DNA from: Candidatus Caenarcanum sp.
Lineage (GTDB): Bacteria; Cyanobacteriota; Vampirovibrionia; Gastranaerophilales; UBA9971
Assembly (NCBI GenBank): GCA_020720345.1
Contig: DYOT01000015.1
Span: 1 to 16,291 of the forward strand
Reading direction: 5' to 3'
DNA: 16,291 bases
Under the pieces are notes generated by a model. That model saw only the letters and a program-made list of their open reading frames with translations. It ran no database searches and was not told the origin of the DNA. This document shows positions 8,570 through 15,877 of the stretch, piece by piece; positions within the stretch are counted from its first letter, which is position 1; each line of letters starts with the position of its first letter. Both the position numbers and the translations under genes were made by a program.

Positions 8570-9881
8570 TAAGAAATTCCCATCCTGCTGATATGAATTT
8601 CCCGTCTTTTACAATCTGTTTTCCTTTTATATAAATATCATCAGGTCGTTCTTTATTTAAAATTTCCTGATAATTTTCATGATTTTGCAATTTAAACACA
8701 AGAAAATCAGCATCCTTGTTGTCAATTTTTAATATACGGGCTGAGTTTATTGTTAGCATATTTATAATTTTTTGAAAATCCAGACCTGGGTGATAGTCAT
8801 CACCTTTTTTAAGCAATCGCCCTAAGCTTAGGTATTTTGCCTCATTCAAAATGCTTAGGTCATAATTGCTGAATCTGCTGTCTGTTCCCAGACCTGTGTT
8901 TTCAAGAATAAATTCCGGTAATTGTTGTAAATTCAGCGTTTTTCCGTGTAGGAGAATATTGCTTCTCGGGCAATGAGCAATTTTTGCGCCGGAATTAACA
9001 AGCTTTTCAAGGGATTTCTCATCCAGTTGTATACAATGTGCGGCAGTCAAGTTTTCTTTTAATGCGTTTAATACGCCCATTTTTTCAAGATAATCAACAG
9101 GATTTAAGTCTTTTTCATAAGGGTTTAAGCTGTCCCAGCCGATAAACTTATGAATTTTGTCAATGAACGAGGACTTGCCAGAACACCAGTTAATTTCATC
9201 CGGGCTTTCGGCGAGATGTGTGTGCACTAAAATATCTTCTGCGGAAGCAAATTTTGCTATTTCTTCCCATAAAATCTTATGGACGTTGTAAATAGAATGT
9301 GGAGAAATCCCTACAGTCAGGTTTTCATTGCTTTCCTGCTTTATTTTTTTAATTTTCTCCTTAAGCTTTTTAATTTCTTTTAGGCTTGATTCTTCTGTAT
9401 TAGAAAAAGTTTCTAGAAAAATAAAGCTCTTTAATTCAAGCTTATTGAGGATTTCAGGGATAAAATCTTCTCCTGATAGCTGTACAATACATGTACAGCC
9501 TGATAAAACAGCCTCCCTCAGTCCGTTTTTAAATGATTTTATTTTCTTTTCTTCAGCCCACAAGTAGTATTGTTGGATTAAATTTATCAGCCAGTCAGAA
9601 AATTCAATTTTATTTGGATTTTGGATGGTCTCACTTTGCGAGCAATGACCCTGCGAATTGGTTGTAAAAACAGGCTTTAAGTCTGTATATTGCAAGTGTG
9701 TATGAAGATTTACAAATCCCGGTGTTATTACAGCATTTCCATAATCAATAATTGCAGCGGTTTCGGGAACTTCACCTTCTTTTATTATGTCAAAAATTTT
9801 CTCGTCCTTGACTGCAAGAACGTTGTTTTCAAAAACTTTCCCGTCAAAGATTATGTATTTTGATTTGTAGTATTGAATCAT
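8556..9881 (-). CDS. Metal-dependent amidohydrolase, deaminase-like (chlorohydrolase/MqnX/MtaD group)
   Basis: A 441-residue TIM-barrel amidohydrolase. Metal and active-site residues visible are HTH at 60-62 (GFVNLHTHLQ), HTHLAE at 220-225, His282 (TAAHCIQLDE), CPRSN at 304-308 and Asp334 in GLGTDSRFSNYDLS. This pattern fits the group that deaminates purine or pterin-like nucleosides (S-adenosylhomocysteine/methylthioadenosine deaminases, guanine deaminase). The CPRSN plus GTDS..SN..LS combination recalls aminodeoxyfutalosine deaminase MqnX, but no menaquinone gene is nearby, so this is only a candidate. Residues about 74-90 (TNSQGHCSQSETIQNPN) lie between conserved segments HTHLQYTDL and FSDWLINLI and look like a translated repeat rather than native sequence. 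The ribosome binding site before ATG 9881 is weak. The gene overlaps the M16 gene by 14 bp. Confidence 0.85.
   Translation of the reverse strand: MIQYYKSKYIIFDGKVFENNVLAVKDEKIFDIIKEGEVPETAAIIDYGNAVITPGFVNLHTHLQYTDLKPVFTTNSQGHCSQSETIQNPNKIEFSDWLINLIQQYYLWAEEKKIKSFKNGLREAVLSGCTCIVQLSGEDFIPEILNKLELKSFIFLETFSNTEESSLKEIKKLKEKIKKIKQESNENLTVGISPHSIYNVHKILWEEIAKFASAEDILVHTHLAESPDEINWCSGKSSFIDKIHKFIGWDSLNPYEKDLNPVDYLEKMGVLNALKENLTAAHCIQLDEKSLEKLVNSGAKIAHCPRSNILLHGKTLNLQQLPEFILENTGLGTDSRFSNYDLSILNEAKYLSLGRLLKKGDDYHPGLDFQKIINMLTINSARILKIDNKDADFLVFKLQNHENYQEILNKERPDDIYIKGKQIVKDGKFISAGWEFLNEPE
9612..9656 (-). repeat. Short dispersed-repeat-like element embedded in frame in the amidohydrolase gene
   Basis: Read on the - strand, the core (9650-9623) begins GGTCATTGC, continues TCGCAAAGTGAGACC and ends ATCC. 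It closely resembles the GTCATTGCGAGC...AAG...GCAATCC class of short palindromic repeats scattered through many bacterial genomes. In the reading frame it gives GHCSQSETIQNP, similar to the CHCERSEAIQ peptide such repeats encode elsewhere. It keeps the frame open and shifts no downstream motif. Boundaries are approximate. The repeat class is recognised from memory; copy number in this genome was not checked. Confidence 0.6.
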
Positions 9882-9897
9882 GGCTTCTTTATTCGCT

Positions 9898-9950
9898 GGA
9901 TAGATTCACCCGTATCTGGTACAGGGCAGGCTCTATAAGTTCGGAATGAC
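9898..9950 (+). repeat. Intergenic repeat-like element, GGATAGATTC ... TTCGGAATGAC
   Basis: The 88-bp gap between the glycosidase and amidohydrolase genes is mostly this element. It starts GGATAGATTC (9898-9907) and ends TTCGGAATGAC (9940-9950), the two ends typical of the short repeats often written AGATTC...TTCGGAATGAC in other genomes. The middle holds a bulged hairpin, CCCGTA pairing with TACAGGG around TCTGG. It ends 16-17 bp before the amidohydrolase start codon, within the probable leader. No promoter stands out in the gap. Confidence 0.5.
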
Positions 9951-9969
9951 AAGGACAGAGAAAGGAAAA

Positions 9970-11730
9970 TTAATCTTTCCTGAAAATTCTCGCGCTTAAG
10001 GCTGTAATAAAATCATCTTCAAGATGGGCATTGTCAAATAGTATAATGCCTGAAGAGCCTTCTTTTCTTACGGCAGCAATCTGGTCAAGCAAATCGGCAG
10101 GGTTGCCGCCTGTAAATGGTTCAAACAGACCTGACATTATAGCAACGTTGTTTCCTGCAAGGTTGCGGATTTCTTTAATTGAATTTCCTGCCATATATTT
10201 GTCGCTGCTCATAATCAAAGGAGTAAAGGCATCTATATAACCATTTTGTGCCCAAACAGACCAGTTTTGAAGTTTTGTAATGCCTGTTTCTTTATAGCCG
10301 GGAAATATTACCGTTGAAATCATTATTTTTTTATCTCCGACCACTGATCTGAGTTTAGAAACAAGTTCGGTAACTTTTCCTTGCCTGTATTCAACCCATT
10401 TAGGGATTAAAGGGTCTGAGGATTCAAGATCAATCGGGTCTTTTCCGTATAAGTTTTTAAAATCGTTTCTTGCATAGGCAGTATAACCCCAGGCGGAGTC
10501 AAGATAACCCGGAAAATTCGGAGAAAGACTTTTAGGATACCTTATATAATCAATATTCAGACCGTCTATGTTATAAGTAGTCGCTATTTCATTAAGAAGA
10601 GAGAGTATAAATTTCTGAACATTCGGGTTGGCAGGGTCAAGAAAATAACCGCCGTGCTCACTTATAGAAGGCGTAGGCTTTGGGCTGCCGGCATTTTTTT
10701 TCTGCTTGTTTGCCCATTCGGGATACACTGACAAAATATGTTTTGAGCCTGGTGATATATTATCGTTTCCTGCATAAAACACCTGAAACCACACATGAAT
10801 TTTCATATTTCTCTTGCTGGCTTCTTCTATCCATGATTGTAGCGGATTCCAGCCCTCAAATTCAGCTCTTTGCTCCCGAATCCCATAAGAAGCCATTGTT
10901 GTGCTGGGGAAAATCGTATGACCCTGATAATATGTTTCGAGGAAAATATTATCTATGCCTGTCTTTTTTATCCTGTCAAGAGTTTGTCCAATTTCTACGG
11001 GGTTTTTTTCAATAGGTCTAACCCATACACCATGAAGCTCGTTTTGAACAGCAGGGATTGCATAATAAAAAGACATATCAGCAAGCTTAAGAGCAAAGTT
11101 TGCAAGCTCTCTGCCTTCCTCATATTTTGATTTATCAAGCATATATTTTGCTTCATTGTATTTTTGCAAAGCACCATTAAGATAATTTTCCGAAACCTTG
11201 CACTGGTAGCCGGAAAGCAGCCTCTTGTATTCAAGAATTAATTTTTGGGCATTGTCTATTCTCTGTCCTGCTTTATATAAATAACTTTCAGGAGTAATTA
11301 TGCTTTCTAAAGTCAATGATTCGGGATAAATTTTTATTGTTGCGCCTTCCATTAATTTTTCATTCATCCATTTTTTTGCGGCACCATGCCCGCTGATTAT
11401 AAAGCCGTTTTTGGGAATATAACAGTTTGCCCCGCAGAATCCGAAGACTTTGTTGTCAAGCACAATTGCTTCTTTGCCGAATTCATTGGTGTTTGTATAT
11501 TCTCCATAAGAAGGAGTATAAACAATAATCTGGTTGTTGCCTCTAAAACCAGGGTAATATGCGCCCTGTGGATTAGATTCCGGCGTTGGATTTATTGAAC
11601 TTATTTTAATACGGGACTTTTTTATGAACTGATTGCTTTCGTTTTCTTCTGTACAGGCAGTTTGCGCCGATACAGCCCTTATAGATATAAATAAAACAAG
11701 CAGTAAGATTATAAATATTCTGTTTTTCAT
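9970..11730 (-). CDS. Secreted GHL10/DUF187-type glycosidase
   Basis: A 586-residue exported protein. The signal peptide is residues 1-22 (Lys/Arg start, hydrophobic core, cleavage after AVSA). An N-terminal domain (about 55-150) contains GFCGANCYIPKNGFIISGHG and resembles the accessory domain preceding GHL10 domains in cyanobacteria-type proteins. A helical linker follows (150-220). The GHL10 (DUF187, family 10-like) barrel begins with ELHGVWVRP (231-239) and includes NIFLETYYQGHTIFPS, KIHVWFQVFYAGN (310-322), GGYFLDPANPNVQKFI (360-375), the strongly conserved IDGLNIDYIRYP (388-399, with a likely catalytic Asp394) and ISTVIFPGY. These enzymes probably act on cell-wall or extracellular glycans; the substrate is not evident. 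ATG 11730 follows TAGGAAACC. It is separated from the zinc operon by a terminator-like hairpin and has its own upstream region. Confidence 0.88.
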   Translation of the reverse strand: MKNRIFIILLLVLFISIRAVSAQTACTEENESNQFIKKSRIKISSINPTPESNPQGAYYPGFRGNNQIIVYTPSYGEYTNTNEFGKEAIVLDNKVFGFCGANCYIPKNGFIISGHGAAKKWMNEKLMEGATIKIYPESLTLESIITPESYLYKAGQRIDNAQKLILEYKRLLSGYQCKVSENYLNGALQKYNEAKYMLDKSKYEEGRELANFALKLADMSFYYAIPAVQNELHGVWVRPIEKNPVEIGQTLDRIKKTGIDNIFLETYYQGHTIFPSTTMASYGIREQRAEFEGWNPLQSWIEEASKRNMKIHVWFQVFYAGNDNISPGSKHILSVYPEWANKQKKNAGSPKPTPSISEHGGYFLDPANPNVQKFILSLLNEIATTYNIDGLNIDYIRYPKSLSPNFPGYLDSAWGYTAYARNDFKNLYGKDPIDLESSDPLIPKWVEYRQGKVTELVSKLRSVVGDKKIMISTVIFPGYKETGITKLQNWSVWAQNGYIDAFTPLIMSSDKYMAGNSIKEIRNLAGNNVAIMSGLFEPFTGGNPADLLDQIAAVRKEGSSGIILFDNAHLEDDFITALSARIFRKD

Positions 11731-11776
11731 AATTTGGTTTCCTATACGCTATTTTATTAAACTACAACAATCTTTC

Positions 11777-11820
11777 TTTCTTAACAATAGGTAAAAAGTT
11801 CATCTATAACTGTTAAGAAA
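11777..11820. repeat. 10-bp perfect inverted repeat upstream of the glycosidase gene
   Basis: TTTCTTAACA (11777-11786) and TGTTAAGAAA (11811-11820) are perfect inverted arms 24 bp apart, with inner ATAG/CTAT able to extend the pairing past a 3-base bulge. The element lies 47-90 bases upstream of the glycosidase ATG. It could be a paired operator or a leader hairpin. There is no T-tract on either side to make it an obvious terminator. Confidence 0.5.
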
Positions 11821-11845
11821 TATTAGATATCGCAGCATAATTTGG

Positions 11846-11896
11846 TAAAAATATAATCTATACCGATTCAAAAAAGTAATCGTTCTGGTTTAGATT
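11846..11896 (-). terminator. Terminator-like hairpin at the end of the zinc operon
   Basis: On the - strand, AATCTA-A-ACC at the stop codon of znuB pairs with GGT-A-TAGATT, enclosing an inner GATT/AATC stem with an asymmetric bulge. ATATTTTT follows. The stem spans 11896-11855 and starts inside the stop codon. It is not GC-rich, so termination may be partial. Confidence 0.5.
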
Positions 11897-12726
11897 TTAG
11901 ATTTGAACATAAATGTTAATATAAAAAAGCCGCTGCAAATAAGAACAATTGTTGCGCTTGTTGCAGTACCGAGAAAATATGACAAAATTAAACCTAATAT
12001 GCCTGAAATAACGGAAAACAAAACTGATAAAGCGTGATACTGTCTTGTGTTTACCGCTAAATTTCGTGCTGCGGCAGCAGGAAGAACAAGCAAAGAGTTA
12101 ATAATCAGCAGTCCTACCCACTGAATTGAGATTGTAACAACTATAGCAATAACAAAAGTAAACAAATATTCGACAAGTATTGCATTTACTCCCCTGCTTT
12201 TTGCCAGAGACCTGTTAATGCTTACAAGCAAAAGCTTGTTCAGGATAAAAATCCATAAAATTACGGTAAATAATAGCAAAAGCGTAAGCATTAAAAGATT
12301 TTCAGGCGTAATACTTAATAAATCGCCGATTAAGTATGTTGAATACTTTGCAAACCCTCCTGCACGTGAAAGAATCACCACGCCAAGCGCAACTGCTGAA
12401 AAAGCAAACACGCCTATGACAGTATCTGATGATGCAGTGTTGGCATTTTTTACAGTTAAAATAGCAAATCCCAGCAAAACAGAAAAAATAACCATTGCCC
12501 ATAAAGGATCTCCAATCCCTAAAATAACCCCTATAGCAATGCCTGTTAATGCAGAATGACCTATAGCATCAGAAAAAAACGCCATTTTATTGTTTACAAT
12601 CATAGTTCCGAGAATGCCAAAAATAGGGGTTGCCAGAAGAACGGCAAGCAGGGCATTTTTCATAAACATATGCTGTAAGCATTCAAAAGGAAGAAATTTA
12701 TCGATTAAAAAATACCAGACATCCAT
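11890..12726 (-). CDS. znuB: Zinc ABC transporter permease
   Basis: A 278-residue ABC-3 family integral membrane protein with about eight hydrophobic segments. It forms the inner-membrane channel through which ZnuA-delivered metal passes. Family landmarks are NNKMAFFSDAIGHSALTGIAIG (about residues 45-66), the central SDTVIGVFAFSAVALGVVI and WVGLLIINSLLVLPAAAARNLA near the cytoplasmic coupling helix. ATG 12726 is the only good start. A strong GAGGAGG at 12747-12741 lies 14 bases upstream, inside the last codons of znuC (the poly-Glu tail), so translation is probably coupled despite the long spacing. The gap to znuC is 9 bp. Metal type is inferred from ZnuA and the linked regulator; ABC-3 permeases also serve manganese. 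Confidence 0.93.
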   Translation of the reverse strand: MDVWYFLIDKFLPFECLQHMFMKNALLAVLLATPIFGILGTMIVNNKMAFFSDAIGHSALTGIAIGVILGIGDPLWAMVIFSVLLGFAILTVKNANTASSDTVIGVFAFSAVALGVVILSRAGGFAKYSTYLIGDLLSITPENLLMLTLLLLFTVILWIFILNKLLLVSINRSLAKSRGVNAILVEYLFTFVIAIVVTISIQWVGLLIINSLLVLPAAAARNLAVNTRQYHALSVLFSVISGILGLILSYFLGTATSATIVLICSGFFILTFMFKSKI

Positions 12727-12735
12727 ATAAGCGGT

Positions 12736-13533
12736 TTATTCCTCCTCTTCCTTCTTGTTTTCAGGATATTTAAACCAAATATTTCCAAAAACTTTTGACA
12801 GATCTTCATTATTTAAGACTTCCTGCGGTGTCCCAACAGCCTGAATAGTTTTATTTAAAAGGACTATACGATCAGCGTGCTTTGCTACAAGGTTTAAATC
12901 ATGTGAAACCAGAATTACAGACATATCGTAGTTTTTTCTTAAATCACAAACAATGTCATAAAAAAGCTCAAGCCCTTTCTGGTCGATTCCTGAAACCGGT
13001 TCATCAAGCAAAAGTAAGTCAGGTAGCGGCACAAGCGCCAGCGCAAGCATAACCCTCTGAAGTTCTCCGCCGGAAAGATTTCCAAGGCGTTTATTAATCA
13101 AATGCTCACCCTGAACAATTTTTAGGCTGTTTTCTGTTTGCCGGCGAATTCTTTTTTGTTTAAATAACCAGACAGGGCTATTTGTAAGACAGGATGTAAA
13201 AAGGTCTAAAACACTTATGGGCGAACTTTTGTCAAAGTCCAGATGCTGTGGGACGTATCCAATTAAAGGATGTCCGGTGTTAATTCCTTTCATGTCCTGA
13301 AATTCCATTTTGCCGGAATGTTTTATTTCTCCAAGCATTGCTTTTAAAAGAGTGCTTTTGCCGGCTCCGTTAGGACCTATTAACGCCGTTAATTCACCGC
13401 AATGAATGTGTAAATTAATATCATTAAGAATTTCTGTATTTCCGTAAGTTACACTAAGATTCTTTATTTTAGTGCAGCATAACCCGCATGTATTGCCGTT
13501 GTTTTGAAATAAGGGTTCATTTGAATGCATCAT
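12736..13533 (-). CDS. znuC: Zinc ABC transporter ATP-binding protein
   Basis: A 265-residue ABC ATPase that powers ZnuB. All motifs are intact: Walker A GPNGAGKST (residues 53-61), Q-loop Gln96 (VPQH), signature LSGGE (153-157), Walker B LLLLDEP (173-179) and switch His211 (SHD). The N-terminus carries a cysteine cluster, C16-G-L-C19-C20, before the usual first strand, which is not part of the ABC fold; the C-terminus ends in four Glu. Two adjacent ATGs mark the start; AGG lies six bases before the first. The gene is 12 bp downstream of znuA, and an 8-bp hairpin occupies that junction. Confidence 0.93.
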   Translation of the reverse strand: MMHSNEPLFQNNGNTCGLCCTKIKNLSVTYGNTEILNDINLHIHCGELTALIGPNGAGKSTLLKAMLGEIKHSGKMEFQDMKGINTGHPLIGYVPQHLDFDKSSPISVLDLFTSCLTNSPVWLFKQKRIRRQTENSLKIVQGEHLINKRLGNLSGGELQRVMLALALVPLPDLLLLDEPVSGIDQKGLELFYDIVCDLRKNYDMSVILVSHDLNLVAKHADRIVLLNKTIQAVGTPQEVLNNEDLSKVFGNIWFKYPENKKEEEE

Positions 13534-13545
13534 TTTATACCTGAT

Positions 13546-14448
13546 TTATTGCAGGGCTTCCTGCAATGATTTTAAGTTGTTATCCATAATTTTAATATAT
13601 GCATCAGGTTTAAGCTCTCCACTTACTGCAGGATCTAAAGTATAAACTTTAGTGTCTGTTTCAGCGGCAATTGTTCGGGCGGACTTTGCAGGGTATTGCG
13701 GCTCGGCAAAAAGAGCTTTTACTTTATATTTTTTTATTGTGTTTATGGTTTCCTTTAATTCCCGCGCACTGGGTTCAGAACCGGGCTCACGTTCAATAAC
13801 GGCAACTATATTTAAATTAAACTCTTTTGCGAAATACGGGAAAGCTTCATGAAAAGTTATAATATTGCGGTTTTTTATATTTTCTAATCCCCTGTGCATT
13901 TTTTGCCTTTGAGCTTTGAGTTTGGCAATATAAGTCGCGGCATTTTTATGATATTTGCCAGCATTTTTAGGGTCAAGTTTTTCCAACTGCTCTGCAATGT
14001 TTTTTATCTGCAATATATTGTTGGAAATGCTTACCCATACATGAGCGTTTGGTTCGCCGGTTTTTTTATCTTTTAAAAGAGCTATTCCCTTGCTGGTATT
14101 AATGATTTTCAGGTGGGGGTTTTGTTTTATAACTTTATCAATAAAAGACTCCATACCCGCGCCGTTTATAACAAAAATCTTAGCTTTTTCAAGCGTTTTA
14201 AGGTCATTAGTAGTAAGGGCATAGTCATGAAGGCATCCGGTTTGGGGTTTGGTCATATTAATTATGTTAATATCGGGGATATTTTTAGTAACGTTAATTG
14301 TTGATATATAAACCGGATAAAATGATGTTACAATAACAAGATTTTTGTCCGTATCCGTTTTGTAAGAAAGCTTTTTAGAGGCGTTGCATCCGCTAAACAG
14401 CCCGCATATCAATATTAAAATAATTAATTTTGTGAATTTTAAATTCAT
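13546..14448 (-). CDS. znuA: Zinc-binding lipoprotein of an ABC importer
   Basis: A 300-residue cluster A-I metal-binding protein (ZnuA/TroA/PsaA family). A lipoprotein signal ends in LFSGC with Cys21 as the lipidated residue, so it should sit on the periplasmic face of a membrane. Metal ligands by position are His74 (GCLHDYAL), His136 (NAHVW), His200 (TFHEAFPYF) and Asp272 (LDPAV). A His rather than Glu in the third position favours zinc over manganese. The long His/Asp-rich loop of many ZnuA proteins is absent. The conserved EPGSEPSARELKET segment is present at 221-234. The gene lies 12 bp after the porin stop and 12 bp before znuC, inside one operon. Confidence 0.9.
   Translation of the reverse strand: MNLKFTKLIILILICGLFSGCNASKKLSYKTDTDKNLVIVTSFYPVYISTINVTKNIPDINIINMTKPQTGCLHDYALTTNDLKTLEKAKIFVINGAGMESFIDKVIKQNPHLKIINTSKGIALLKDKKTGEPNAHVWVSISNNILQIKNIAEQLEKLDPKNAGKYHKNAATYIAKLKAQRQKMHRGLENIKNRNIITFHEAFPYFAKEFNLNIVAVIEREPGSEPSARELKETINTIKKYKVKALFAEPQYPAKSARTIAAETDTKVYTLDPAVSGELKPDAYIKIMDNNLKSLQEALQ
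13548..13567 (-). promoter_or_regulatory. Stable hairpin at the znuA-znuC junction
   Basis: ATTGCAGG and CCTGCAAT form a perfect 8-bp stem around a 4-base loop, covering the last codons and stop of znuA. No T-tract follows, so it is unlikely to be a terminator. In position it resembles the intercistronic hairpins that protect binding-protein mRNA from 3' decay and let it be made in excess over the transporter subunits. Confidence 0.5.
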
Positions 14449-14460
14449 TTTGTTTGCTCC

Positions 14461-15768
14461 TTAAAAAGTAATAATTGACCTGAGTCCCAATGCAAAAGCA
14501 TTTTTACCGTTTCCTCCCGGATTAAAAATATATTGCATACTCGGCTGAAGAGCAAGCCATTTTGTGAATTGAATCTTATGGAATACTTCAAGTATAGTTT
14601 CTTCAGTTCTACCGTCAATAGTTTGATATCTATTGCTGACATCGGCAATTGCTGTAGCTATTCCTGTTATATCATTATCTCTTTTCGGTATCAAGCCTGT
14701 ATATTTTATACCTGCACCATAATATCGGGAAATTTCATTTCTGTCGGAAGGCGCCCAGCCAAACTGACCTATAATACTTAATCCCTGTTCATTGTCATCT
14801 TTTTCTTTAAATATTTTCTGCTCAAAAGCCGTATAGAATCCCTTATTATTTTTAAAAGTTCCTATGTCTTCTGAATCGGTTATCTCGTCAACATCACCTG
14901 TATGAAGCCAGTACCCTGCAATATAATTTCCCTGGTAGCCTTTTATTTCCGGTTTAAACGCTACTTCTGTTATGTGGACAGCCCCGTTTTTGCCGTCAAA
15001 TGCCGTTCTAAAAGCATTTGTTTTGTCTTGTGAATCTCCGTCATAAAATCCGTATTTTATATCTACAAGCTTATTAGGTGATATAACTGTTGAAACTCCT
15101 AGTCCCGGAGCTGGATAAGCAGGTATTGGAATATTAGGTATTAAGCCGAATGAAGAATTTATATTATCTCCGGCATCTTCAAGAGCGCAAAAATCAGCAT
15201 TAGCATCTTGTCTGCCGACTTTAACCCTGATTTTTTCGTTTAAAAGACTTTGTTCATAATAATATTCTATAAGCTGAGAATGACGTCCTGCTTCTATACT
15301 GCTTATTGCCTGCAATCCGCCAAGATAATTATCAGTTATGCCTTTCCCGTGAAGATTTGAGAAGCTGGTAAATACTTTACCGCCTTTCCACAGACCGAGT
15401 TTTCCTGTATCCAGTTCAACAGAAGTATTTATTAATCCTTCAGCTTTAAAAGGATGTTTATTGTTAAGCCCTCCTCGCATTTTTATAAAATTGTCATTAA
15501 TATATTCCGAGCCAAGAGTTATACCTTTTTCTTCAAGTTTTGTCCTTAAACCTTTCCAGTCACCTGTTGCATTATCTCCATTAATCCATATCTTAAAGGG
15601 AGTTTCAGGCTTAGGGGTTTCAACAGTTTGTTGTTGGACTCCGCCTTTTAAATCCAGAACAGGGACAATATTAGTTTCAATAACTTTTTCATCAGCGTAA
15701 GCAGGATAATTTATACACCCTGCTATGAGCACAATAAGGCAAATAAACTTTAAGGAGCCCTTTAACAT
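14461..15768 (-). CDS. OprB-family outer-membrane porin, first gene of the zinc operon
   Basis: A 435-residue beta-barrel protein from ATG 15768, chosen because GGGGA lies nine bases upstream; a TTG at 15783 would add five residues but overlaps that site. A signal peptide runs to AYA (about residue 25). The mature protein shows OprB/carbohydrate-porin features: WINGDNATGDWKGLRTKLEEKGITLG, then alternating strands, YYYEQSL, KVGRQDANADF near the middle, and a final strand ending LRSIITF with the C-terminal Phe used for BAM recognition. There is no SLH domain at the N-terminus. Although OprB porins are classically sugar channels, its place 12 bp before znuA and its shared promoter argue for metal uptake. 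The signal peptide also contains LIAGC, which resembles a lipobox. Confidence 0.88.
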   Translation of the reverse strand: MLKGSLKFICLIVLIAGCINYPAYADEKVIETNIVPVLDLKGGVQQQTVETPKPETPFKIWINGDNATGDWKGLRTKLEEKGITLGSEYINDNFIKMRGGLNNKHPFKAEGLINTSVELDTGKLGLWKGGKVFTSFSNLHGKGITDNYLGGLQAISSIEAGRHSQLIEYYYEQSLLNEKIRVKVGRQDANADFCALEDAGDNINSSFGLIPNIPIPAYPAPGLGVSTVISPNKLVDIKYGFYDGDSQDKTNAFRTAFDGKNGAVHITEVAFKPEIKGYQGNYIAGYWLHTGDVDEITDSEDIGTFKNNKGFYTAFEQKIFKEKDDNEQGLSIIGQFGWAPSDRNEISRYYGAGIKYTGLIPKRDNDITGIATAIADVSNRYQTIDGRTEETILEVFHKIQFTKWLALQPSMQYIFNPGGNGKNAFALGLRSIITF

Positions 15769-15808
15769 AGATAAATTCCCCAATTATACTTAACTAAACA
15801 TACTTATA

Positions 15809-15837
15809 ACTATATAGAAAAATATATGATAATGCAA
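15809..15837 (-). promoter_or_regulatory. Promoter of the porin-znuACB operon
   Basis: On the - strand, TTGCAT (15837-15832) and TATAGT (15814-15809) are 17 bp apart, a good sigma-70 pair. The start of transcription would be near 15802, leaving a leader of about 34 bases that includes GGGGA. The -35 lies within the 15827-15853 dyad. Confidence 0.6.
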
Positions 15838-15853
15838 ATCGTTTGCGTTATTA
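15827..15853. promoter_or_regulatory. Candidate Zur operator 1 (porin side)
   Basis: A dyad centred at 15840 with ten of thirteen pairs matching. Its core is AATGCAAA, TCG, TTTGCGTT (15831-15849), with flanking TAAT/ATTA-like ends. It covers the predicted -35 of the porin operon, where a bound repressor would block RNA polymerase. It shares the 8-mer AACGCAAA (here on the - strand) with the second dyad. Confidence 0.6.
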
Positions 15854-15877
15854 GCTAAATTGGCTATATTGATGAAA

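Noticed and set aside
10680..11015. 111-residue + strand open frame
   Set aside because: Antisense to conserved GHL10 motifs of the glycosidase, with low-complexity, motif-free translation.
15273..15284. GAGAATGAC, similar to the end of the dispersed repeat
   Set aside because: Only a short match, inside conserved porin sequence with no matching second end.
15783..15788. TATAAT on the - strand as the porin -10 box
   Set aside because: Transcription from it would begin inside or after the GGGGA ribosome binding site. The TTGCAT/TATAGT pair upstream has ideal 17-bp spacing.
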